From the NCBI GenBank assembly GCA_005878635.1, contig VBLS01000163.1, forward strand, positions 1 to 5,540: a stretch of DNA of 5,540 nucleotides. The letters run 5' to 3'. The notes beneath the pieces were generated by a model. That model did not search any database. It had not been told where the DNA came from and saw only the letters and a list, made by a program, of their open reading frames with translations. This document shows, in pieces, positions 1-3,898 of the stretch. The stretch comes from Methanobacteriota archaeon. Lineage in GTDB: Archaea > Thermoplasmatota > Thermoplasmata > RBG-16-68-12. Positions within the stretch are counted from its first letter, which is position 1; every line of letters begins with the position of its first letter. The position numbers and the translations under genes are program-made.

Positions 1-300
1 GACCGCATCGGGCCACGTCCCCAGCTTCACAATGTCCGATCGGTAGTCTACGAGATAGCCGGGGATGCGCACGTAACCGAGCTTGCGAAGCGCCTCCGCC
101 CGGTCATGGCCGTCCAGGATCACGAAGTCCCGATCCGCCACCAGGCTCGGGCGTTTCAGGACGCCCTCCCGCCGGATCTGTTCGGAAAGTTCCTCGAGGA
201 GGGCCGGCCGGATCCGCTCATGGCCCCGCAGTCGGCCGAGTTCGACCACGGCGAATCGGAGGGACGGGGCGGTCCGTGTCGACTGTTTCGCGGCGCGCAC
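1..300 (-). CDS. ParB/sulfiredoxin-fold protein, SerK-like (free serine kinase family), 3' end outside window
   Basis: One hundred codons are visible, running off the window edge. The frame opens with GTG directly after an in-frame TGA; a TATA-like GGTTATGC at 325-332 lies about 28 nt upstream, fitting a leaderless GTG start. Visible landmarks are RGHER (E28 in HE), KRPSLV (49-54), ILDGHDRAEALRKLG (61-75) and VDYRSDIVKLGTW (84-96). From memory, this order matches Thermococcus SerK, which has KPHE with catalytic Glu30, a VDGHHR motif and LDY...V..YTW. SerK phosphorylates free L-serine with ADP in a cysteine-synthesis route. The second His of DGHHR is Asp here, so the activity is uncertain; other members of the fold are DNA-partitioning or sulfiredoxin proteins. 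The fold assignment is firm, the serine kinase role is inference. The gene follows the PRC-barrel gene after 51 nt on the same strand. Confidence 0.72.
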   Translation of the reverse strand, partial: MRAAKQSTRTAPSLRFAVVELGRLRGHERIRPALLEELSEQIRREGVLKRPSLVADRDFVILDGHDRAEALRKLGYVRIPGYLVDYRSDIVKLGTWPDAV

Positions 301-324
301 TCACTCTCACATGCGAGGCCGACC

Positions 325-332
325 GCATAACC
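325..332 (-). promoter_or_regulatory. Possible TATA box of the SerK-like gene
   Basis: GGTTATGC on the minus strand is centred about 28 nt before the GTG at 300. It is a weak match, supported mainly by spacing, and it lies in the 51-nt gap after the PRC-barrel stop codon. Read-through from that gene is equally possible. Confidence 0.3.
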
Positions 333-351
333 TTTTTCAGAACCGAGCGGG

Positions 352-636
352 CTACTTCGCCGCCGCGGCCATCGGAGCGGGCGCGGCGCCCTTCCGCAGG
401 GAGACGCGCTTGGGGAAGTATCGTAGCACGACGATGTCCCCGACGCTCTGGACCCAGCGGTACGGGACGCTCACCGCGCGGCTCCCTTCGACGAGGAGGG
501 GATTCGTCTCCCCGATGAAGATTCCGTCCACGGCGCCGTTGTCGACGTCCACGACCAAGTTGTTCACGTTGCCCAGGAACACGCCGTTTTGCGTGTAGAC
601 CTGGAGCCCGATGATTTCGGATAGCTCTTCGAGCAA
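352..636 (-). CDS. PRC-barrel domain protein (archaeal short type, CdpB-like)
   Basis: This 94-residue protein is essentially one PRC-barrel: a beta-rich first half (IIGLQVYTQNGVFLGNVNNL, roughly 8-27), a VDxDNGAVDGIFIG turn region (29-42) and a second half with the archaeal signature VPYRWVQSVGDIVVLRYFP (57-75). The C-terminus is a short basic and Ala/Pro-rich tail. Archaeal stand-alone PRC-barrel proteins of this size include CdpB1/CdpB2, which link SepF to the FtsZ division machinery in haloarchaea; a similar structural role here is inference. No ATG exists between the upstream in-frame TAA and the conserved region. The TTG at 636 is the best start, with GGATGGTG as a Shine-Dalgarno-like sequence 7 nt ahead. 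There is no signal peptide or membrane segment. Confidence 0.85.
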   Translation of the reverse strand: MLEELSEIIGLQVYTQNGVFLGNVNNLVVDVDNGAVDGIFIGETNPLLVEGSRAVSVPYRWVQSVGDIVVLRYFPKRVSLRKGAAPAPMAAAAK

Positions 637-680
637 GCTGACGCACCATCCCTTCTGCGGTGTGTATCCAGGAATTCCAT

Positions 681-686
681 CTTAAA
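681..686 (-). promoter_or_regulatory. TATA-like box of the PRC-barrel gene
   Basis: TTTAAG on the minus strand is centred near 684. Transcription would start about 25 nt downstream near 659, giving a leader of some 20 nt that contains the GGATGGTG ribosome-binding sequence before the TTG at 636. The 637-780 gap between pyrI and this gene holds no other gene that I can see. Confidence 0.4.
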
Positions 687-762
687 CGCTTCGGTGACGC
701 CAGCATTCGCCGCGAGCTCGTCCGGTGTCGTCGATGATCGAGAGGCAATCGGGCCCTTTCAA

Positions 763-778
763 CCGTCGGTCGAGACGG
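763..778 (-). terminator. Weak stem-loop just downstream of pyrI
   Basis: CCGTC and GACGG form a 5-bp stem around a 6-nt loop, starting 2 nt after the pyrI stop codon. On the minus strand it is followed by TTGAAAG rather than a T tract, so it is at best a weak terminator or a 3'-end stabilising hairpin. Confidence 0.25.
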
Positions 779-780
779 CG

Positions 781-1236
781 TCAGACGATGTGGGTGACGA
801 TTTCTTCCAGCTCGCGATCACAATATTTGCATACCACGCGGAGCGGGTTTTTCGAGCGGACCACGAACTCGGTCTCGATCGGCTCTCGGACGTTCGAGAT
901 GCAATTCGGGTTCGCGCACCGGAGGATTCCGACGGCCCGATCCGGCAAGGTGACGCGGCGCTTCTCCGCCACGTTGTAATTCCGGATCACGTTCACCGTC
1001 GCGGCGGGCGCGATCAGGGCGATCTTCTCGATCTCGCGGGCCCCGAGCTCCCGGTCCTCGACCTTGACGATGTCCTTCCACCCCATCGCGCGGCTCGGGA
1101 CGTGCATCGCGACCGTGACCGTCGATGTCACGGAGTCTCCGATGCCGAGGATCTTCAGGACTTTCAAAGCGCGGCCGGCCGGGATGTGATCGATCACGGT
1201 CCCGTTCTTGATCGGCGTGACCCGGAGCTCCTTCAT
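781..1236 (-). CDS. pyrI: Aspartate carbamoyltransferase regulatory chain
   Basis: This 151-residue protein is the regulatory subunit of the aspartate carbamoyltransferase holoenzyme. It binds nucleotide effectors and joins catalytic trimers; the enzyme makes N-carbamoyl-aspartate in pyrimidine synthesis. The N-terminal allosteric domain shows the family pattern NGTVIDHIPAGRALKVLKIL (11-30). The C-terminal zinc domain has all four ligands: C107 and C112 in CANPNC, C136 and C139 in CKYC, almost the same numbering as in E. coli PyrI (109, 114, 138, 141). Length matches the family. The ATG overlaps the pyrB stop as ATGA, so the two are translationally coupled in one operon, in the usual B-I order. 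The fixed pyrB frame and full-length N-terminus leave no doubt about the start. Confidence 0.97.
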   Translation of the reverse strand: MKELRVTPIKNGTVIDHIPAGRALKVLKILGIGDSVTSTVTVAMHVPSRAMGWKDIVKVEDRELGAREIEKIALIAPAATVNVIRNYNVAEKRRVTLPDRAVGILRCANPNCISNVREPIETEFVVRSKNPLRVVCKYCDRELEEIVTHIV

Positions 1237-2165
1237 TCCCCGCCTCCGAGGATCAGGTCGAGCAAGGCCATGCGGACCGGAAGGGCGTTCGAGGCCTGCT
1301 TGAAGTACACGGCGTGCTTCGTCCGATCGACCTCGGGCGCGATCTCCGAGAGCCGCGGGAGCGGGTGCATGATGATCAGGCCGCGCTTCGCGTCCCGCAG
1401 GATCGCCTCGTCGACCCGGTAGGAGCCGGCGACCTCCTCGTACTCCTGCGGATCCGGGAACCGTTCCTTCTGGATCCGGGTCACGTAGAGGACGTCGGAG
1501 TCTCGCATGACCTCCTCGAGTCGATGCGCCGTCCGGAAGGCGAGGCCCCGCTCCTTCACATGTTCGAGGATCTCCCTCGGCATCTCCAACGTGGGAGGGC
1601 TCACGAACGTCAGGTGGGCGCCGAGCTCGGCGAGGGCATACGTCAGGGAGTGGACGGTCCGGCCGTACCGGAGGTCCCCGACCAAGGTCACGTTCTGTCC
1701 CTCGATCGAACCTTTCTCGTCCCAGATCGTGTACAGGTCCAACAGCGTCTGCGTCGGATGCTGCCCCGCGCCGTCCCCGGCGTTGATCACGGGCCGCTCG
1801 GTGAACTCCGCGGCGAGGCGCGCCGCTCCCTCTTGCGGGTGGCGCAGGACGATCGCGTCGCTGTACGACTCGACCATCCGAATCGTGTCGGCGAGCGTCT
1901 CCCCCTTTTGGACCGAGGTGCCCTCCGTGCCGCTGAAACCCAGGACCCGCCCGCCCAGGCGCGCCATCGCGCTCTCGAACGAGAGCCGCGTCCGCGTCGA
2001 AGGCTCGTAGAACAGCGTCGCGAGGATCTTCCCTTCCAGGGATTTGGACCGACGGCTGCCCGCCGCGACGGGCACCATCTTCTTCGCGGCCTTCAAGACG
2101 AGTTCGATGTCCGCCCGCGACAGGTCGCGAATCGAGAGGATGTCGCGTCCCTGGAAGCTGGACAT
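1233..2165 (-). CDS. pyrB: Aspartate carbamoyltransferase catalytic chain
   Basis: This 310-residue enzyme transfers the carbamoyl group from carbamoyl phosphate to aspartate, the committed step of pyrimidine synthesis, in the cytoplasm. Carbamoyl-phosphate motifs are STRTR (S56-R60), K87 of the mobile loop (SVQKGET), RHP (R108) and HPTQ (H136-Q139). Aspartate-site motifs are R169 in GDLRYGRT, TRIQ (R230, Q232) and HPLPR (H267-R271). All catalytic residues I can place are present. The loop after HPLPR reads LSEIA instead of the VDEIA of E. coli, a mild variation. An in-frame TTG lies 24 nt upstream, but it sits against the TATA box, whose spacing places the transcript start beside the ATG at 2165. 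The ATG is therefore chosen, probably on a leaderless mRNA. pyrI follows with a 4-nt overlap. Confidence 0.97.
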   Translation of the reverse strand: MSSFQGRDILSIRDLSRADIELVLKAAKKMVPVAAGSRRSKSLEGKILATLFYEPSTRTRLSFESAMARLGGRVLGFSGTEGTSVQKGETLADTIRMVESYSDAIVLRHPQEGAARLAAEFTERPVINAGDGAGQHPTQTLLDLYTIWDEKGSIEGQNVTLVGDLRYGRTVHSLTYALAELGAHLTFVSPPTLEMPREILEHVKERGLAFRTAHRLEEVMRDSDVLYVTRIQKERFPDPQEYEEVAGSYRVDEAILRDAKRGLIIMHPLPRLSEIAPEVDRTKHAVYFKQASNALPVRMALLDLILGGGE

Positions 2166-2188
2166 CAGGCCCCATATTCGGAGGTTCA

Positions 2189-2196
2189 ACTTAAAG
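2189..2196 (-). promoter_or_regulatory. pyrBI TATA box
   Basis: CTTTAAGT on the minus strand is centred about 27 nt before the pyrB ATG. Standard archaeal TATA-to-start spacing puts transcription initiation within a few nucleotides of the ATG. This argues against the in-frame TTG at 2189, which would fall inside the promoter. Confidence 0.6.
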
Positions 2197-2233
2197 GATA
2201 CCCGAGGGGCCCACGGTCAATCGGAACGACCCT

Positions 2234-2247
2234 CGGCCTTCGGGCCG
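2234..2247. repeat. Short hairpin CGGCC-TTCG-GGCCG between the 71-residue gene and pyrB
   Basis: A perfect 5-bp stem closes a TTCG loop on the plus strand (CGAA on the transcribed minus strand), 8 nt after the stop codon of the upstream small gene. No T tract follows on the minus strand. Overlapping it, CCGAGGG at 2202-2208 can pair with CCCTCGG at 2230-2236. It may be a 3'-end structure of the small gene's mRNA; function is unproven. Confidence 0.3.
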
Positions 2248-2255
2248 CGCCGCGC

Positions 2256-2471
2256 TCACGGCTTCGAATCCTTCCGGCCCAACTGGGTGACGTTCGAGGG
2301 CAAGATCACGATGCCGCCTTCGGCTTCCATGTACCGCTTCCAGTCCGTCGTGTTCTTCTGCGCCTGCTTCGCGCGCTCGACCGCGATCGTGGCGACGACC
2401 TTCCTCACGACCTCGTCAACGTCGACGCCGAGAATCTCGCGGAACAGGTACTTCATGCGTTCGCGGTCCAT
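2256..2471 (-). CDS. Conserved-looking small protein of unknown function (71 aa)
   Basis: I do not recognise this family. The 71-residue product begins MDRERMKYLFREILG, followed by a predicted long charged helix (about 15-40, DVDEVVRKVVATIAVERAKQ), then KNTTDWKRYMEAEGG and a short hydrophobic strand GIVILPSNV (53-61), with a polar tail. There is no Cys, signal peptide or membrane segment. The case for a real gene is strong at the 5' end: a TATA box CTTATAAG sits 24 nt before the ATG at 2471, so the mRNA is nearly leaderless, and a perfect 9-bp dyad lies just upstream. A second in-frame ATG (2456) is possible but fits the promoter less well. The gene lies between the winged-helix regulator and pyrB, each with its own promoter. 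Confidence 0.75.
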   Translation of the reverse strand: MDRERMKYLFREILGVDVDEVVRKVVATIAVERAKQAQKNTTDWKRYMEAEGGIVILPSNVTQLGRKDSKP

Positions 2472-2494
2472 GTGTCCGCGGCCATTCGGAGGCC

Positions 2495-2502
2495 CTTATA
2501 AG
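2495..2502 (-). promoter_or_regulatory. TATA box of the 71-residue gene
   Basis: CTTATAAG is a near-consensus archaeal TATA element. Its centre lies about 28 nt before the ATG at 2471, implying a leader of only a few nucleotides. It is self-complementary, but orientation is set by the gene downstream; no convincing gene starts on the plus strand here. Confidence 0.65.
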
Positions 2503-2513
2503 AGAAAATTGTC

Positions 2514-2537
2514 AACCGTCTCAACGGCGAGACGGTT
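2514..2537. promoter_or_regulatory. Perfect inverted repeat (9-6-9) upstream of the TATA box, candidate operator
   Basis: AACCGTCTC (2514-2522) and GAGACGGTT (2529-2537) are perfect reverse complements with a 6-bp spacer. The near edge is 11 bp upstream of the TATA box at 2495-2502. Size and position suit a dimeric regulator. On the minus strand it could also fold as a hairpin followed by an AATTTTC stretch, so a back-up terminator is the alternative. Confidence 0.55.
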
Positions 2538-2622
2538 CCTCCCGCGTCCGACGGGTCGGGCGTTGGAGGCTTTGTCAAGGCCGGGAGAATGGCGCCGTTC
2601 GGCGGGAAGCTACCGCCCCCTC

Positions 2623-2669
2623 GAAAATCAGAATAAAAGAGGCAGGCCGAGGGGTTCTCGGTCCTGCCT
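2623..2669 (-). terminator. Hairpin plus T-rich terminator of the winged-helix gene
   Basis: On the minus strand AGGCAGGACCGAG pairs with CTCGGCCTGCCT (12 bp, one bulged base) around an AACCC loop. It is followed directly by TCTTTTATTCTGATTTTC. It begins 19 nt after the TAA of the regulator gene. A GC-rich stem with T runs is the classic intrinsic form; in archaea the T runs are the essential part, and two T4 runs are present. Confidence 0.7.
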
Positions 2670-2684
2670 GTGGGTTGTGGAGGA

Positions 2685-2708
2685 GGGGTTATTGGGTTGG
2701 GGTTGGGG
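2685..2708 (+). other. G-quadruplex-capable G runs over the 3' end of the winged-helix gene
   Basis: Four G runs (2685-2688, 2694-2696, 2699-2702, 2705-2708) are separated by loops of 5, 2 and 2 nt on the plus strand, which is the template strand for the minus-strand gene. The stretch covers the gene's stop codon and encodes its TPSPTPTQ tail through CCAACC-type codons. The pattern satisfies the usual G3-with-short-loops rule; whether it folds in the cell is unknown. Confidence 0.5.
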
Positions 2709-3069
2709 AAGGCGTCTGGAACGCCGGCTCGATGACCTCGACGGCCTTCCAGTCGCCGCCGAAGTCCTTCGTGATCCCGGTCGCGAGCTGGAATCGGACC
2801 CGCAGGCGGCCGTTCTCGAAGAAGATGTAGGCGTTCTTGAGTTGGGACATGTAGAGCGAGATCCGCTTGCCCTTCTGCGTGAGGGCCCGCTCCGTGCATC
2901 GGATCAGGCCCGCGCGCTCCAAGGCGTGGATGCGGCGGTAGCACGCCGCGATCGGTATGCCGTACTCGCGGCTCAGGTCGATCGCGGACTTCGCCTTCTT
3001 GAAGGTGGCCACGAGAATCTTGGCCGAATACTCGTCCGTGACGAGTCGTGACGCTTCAAGCGGATCCAC
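2689..3069 (-). CDS. Winged helix-turn-helix transcriptional regulator (ArsR-like)
   Basis: This 126-residue DNA-binding protein has helices at about 2-26 (DPLEASRLVTDEYSAKILVA), a helix-turn-helix AIDLSREYGIPIAACYRRIHALERAGLI (29-56) and a wing from 57 to 75 (CTERALTQKGKRISLYMSQ). The C-terminal half is FFENGRLRVRFQLA (83-96), a DW region, and a Thr/Pro tail. Only two Cys (43, 58) are present and no metal-site cluster is seen, so the signal is unknown. The frame stays open to a TTG at 3156, but that start lies upstream of the TATA box at 3116-3123. GTG at 3069 has GGAGG 8 nt ahead (3078-3082), which places the start and gives a leader near 25 nt; GTG at 3075 is too close to GGAGG. Inverted repeats at 3134-3165 suggest autoregulation. 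Confidence 0.85.
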   Translation of the reverse strand: MDPLEASRLVTDEYSAKILVATFKKAKSAIDLSREYGIPIAACYRRIHALERAGLIRCTERALTQKGKRISLYMSQLKNAYIFFENGRLRVRFQLATGITKDFGGDWKAVEVIEPAFQTPSPTPTQ

Positions 3070-3077
3070 GATCACTT

Positions 3078-3082
3078 CCTCC
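3078..3082 (-). promoter_or_regulatory. Shine-Dalgarno sequence that fixes the regulator's GTG start
   Basis: GGAGG, within GAGGAGGAA, is complementary to the 16S rRNA 3' end and lies 8 nt before GTG at 3069. It is only 2 nt before the other in-frame GTG at 3075, which is too close. It makes the shorter 126-residue product the likely protein. Confidence 0.65.
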
Positions 3083-3115
3083 TCGCCTTGGCTGAAGAAT
3101 CGACGAATTAGAGGG

Positions 3116-3123
3116 TATATAAG
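3116..3123 (-). promoter_or_regulatory. TATA box of the winged-helix regulator
   Basis: CTTATATA on the minus strand is a strong archaeal TATA element. Transcription is expected near 3094, leaving a roughly 25-nt leader with the GGAGG ribosome-binding site ahead of GTG 3069. Confidence 0.7.
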
Positions 3124-3133
3124 TGGGGCGAGG

Positions 3134-3165
3134 TGAGAATCGCGAGTGATTCTCAATCGTGAGAA
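3134..3165. promoter_or_regulatory. Triple half-site inverted repeats upstream of the regulator promoter, candidate operator
   Basis: TGAGAATC (3134-3141) and GATTCTCA (3148-3155) form a perfect 8-6-8 dyad. A third half-site TGAGAA (3160-3165) pairs as a second dyad with TTCTCA (3150-3155) across 4 bp. The array begins 10 bp upstream of the TATA box, so bound protein would touch the TBP/TFB region. The winged-helix protein encoded downstream is the obvious candidate ligand (inference). Confidence 0.6.
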
Positions 3166-3183
3166 CGACGCAGGACCGGGACG

Positions 3184-3345
3184 TCAGCCGCCGCAGCAGC
3201 CGCTTTCCTCGTTGGCGCCGCAGTCGCAGTTCGGCCCGCAGGAGCCCTCGTGCTCTTTGTGGAGGACCGGCAGCAAGACCGTGTTTGCCGGGGCCGGGGC
3301 GGCCCCCTTCTTCTTGTTCGCGAGGAGCTCGATCAGGCTTCCCAT
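3184..3345 (-). CDS. Small cysteine-rich protein (53 aa), possible metal- or redox-binding
   Basis: ATG at 3345 opens a clean frame of 53 residues ending in TGA. It starts MGSLIELLANKKK, continues through an Ala/Pro linker (AAPAPA, 15-20), a hydrophobic strand TVLLPVLHKEHEG (22-34), then a Cys-rich tail SCGPNCDCG (35-43) and GCCGG at the very end. Cysteines are C36, C40, C42, C50 and C51, with H29 and H32 nearby. The CxxxCxC plus CC spacing recalls small metallothionein-like or metal-chaperone tails; I cannot name a family. It starts 43 nt after the thioredoxin stop on the same strand and is probably co-transcribed, or uses a weak AAATAC box near 3376. The context suggests thiol redox or metal handling (inference). 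Confidence 0.72.
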   Translation of the reverse strand: MGSLIELLANKKKGAAPAPANTVLLPVLHKEHEGSCGPNCDCGANEESGCCGG

Positions 3346-3370
3346 GGTAGGATCCCGCGATGGAGGCCGT

Positions 3371-3380
3371 CCGTATTTCT
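3371..3380 (-). promoter_or_regulatory. Possible weak promoter of the Cys-rich gene
   Basis: AGAAATACGG on the minus strand has a weak TATA core centred about 31 nt before the ATG at 3345, which would give a short-leader mRNA. No good ribosome-binding sequence precedes the ATG. Co-transcription with thioredoxin is the alternative. Confidence 0.25.
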
Positions 3381-3388
3381 AGATGTCG

Positions 3389-3734
3389 TCACGCGAGATG
3401 CTTTTTGAGACGCGCTTCGAAGGGGCCCTTAGGCATCGCGCCGACGACCTGGTCGACGAGCTTGCCGTCCTTGAAGAAGAGCAGCGTCGGGATCCCCATG
3501 ACCATGAACTGTTGCGGGACCCTCGGGTTCTCGTCCGTGTTGAGCTTCACGAACGTCACCTTGCCCGCGTAGGTCTTCGCCAGCTCGTCGATCATCGGGG
3601 CGGCAGGGCGCGCACCACTCGGCCCAGAAGTCGACGATGACGTAGGGATGCTCCTTAATCGCCTGGTCGAAATCGGCGTCGGTGACATGGATGGGCGCGT
3701 TCGCGGTGGCAATTTCTACTTGCTTGTCCGCCAT
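3389..3734 (-). pseudogene. trxA: Thioredoxin, frameshifted at the active-site helix
   Basis: Thioredoxins reduce protein disulfides through a CxxC pair. The first frame (ATG 3734) encodes MADKQVEIA..., then VIVDFWAEWCAPCR with C41 and C44. Just after this R the frame is lost, near 3596-3606. The rest continues in another frame: PMIDELAKTYAGKVTFVKLN, DENPRVPQQFMVMGIPTLLFF (cis-Pro in GIPT) and a normal end LKKHLA. Thioredoxins have three residues between CR/CK and P (as in CRMIAP); they are absent. An 8-nt deletion at this point explains both the lost residues and the frame change. It is either a true pseudogene or an assembly/sequencing error; the rest is intact and unmutated, which favours a recent event or error. 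AGGTG 6 nt ahead supports ATG 3734 over GTG 3743. Confidence 0.85.
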
Positions 3735-3768
3735 ATTTGACACCTGATGCTATTACGAAGACGGTCCC

Positions 3769-3775
3769 ATATAAA
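3769..3775 (-). promoter_or_regulatory. Thioredoxin TATA box
   Basis: TTTATAT on the minus strand puts transcription near 3747. The leader of about 13 nt to ATG 3734 contains AGGTG (3742-3746), complementary to the 16S rRNA tail. The promoter looks intact even though the gene is frameshifted. Confidence 0.6.
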
Positions 3776-3811
3776 TCTCAGCGCACCACGTCTGCATGGG
3801 GCTCTAGCGAG

Positions 3812-3833
3812 TCAGGGACCCACATCGCCCTGA
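3812..3833. repeat. Inverted repeat midway between the divergent thioredoxin and methyltransferase promoters
   Basis: TCAGGG (3812-3817) and CCCTGA (3828-3833) are perfect reverse complements with a 10-bp spacer. The dyad centre is about 50 bp from each TATA box (3772 and 3872). Arms of 6 bp are short enough to arise by chance in GC-rich DNA. Confidence 0.3.
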
Positions 3834-3868
3834 GCTCGGGACAGTATCCAAGCCTTCCGGACGGCACG

Positions 3869-3875
3869 CTTATCC
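3869..3875 (+). promoter_or_regulatory. Methyltransferase TATA-like box
   Basis: CTTATCC is a moderate TATA match centred 27 nt before the ATG at 3899. This spacing implies a leaderless mRNA and selects that ATG over the in-frame ATG at 3887 and the longer open frame reaching back to 3737. Confidence 0.45.
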
Positions 3876-3898
3876 CATGCCTGACCATGGAGCGATCC

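Noticed and set aside
637..780. Possible tRNA or small RNA in the pyrI to PRC-barrel gap
   Set aside because: No cloverleaf, T-loop GTTCRA or paired acceptor ends were found; only a promoter-like box and a small stem-loop are visible.
781..2175. Long minus-strand frame of 464 codons covering pyrI and most of pyrB
   Set aside because: Its last third is the real pyrI; the rest is an out-of-frame reading of pyrB with Arg/Gly/Pro-rich composition. The two genes have clear separate frames with an ATGA overlap.
1314..2501. Plus-strand frame of 395 codons opposite pyrB
   Set aside because: It is antisense to the intact pyrB and has the Arg/Leu/Asp-rich composition typical of shadow frames in GC-rich DNA, with no recognisable motif.
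3596..3606. Programmed +1 frameshifting as the normal way to express thioredoxin
   Set aside because: Shifting at this point would still omit three residues of the conserved active-site helix, so a deletion or sequence error explains the data better.
3737..3898. N-terminal extension of the methyltransferase back to 3737
   Set aside because: It would run through the thioredoxin promoter, the central dyad and the methyltransferase's own TATA box; conserved family sequence begins only after ATG 3899.
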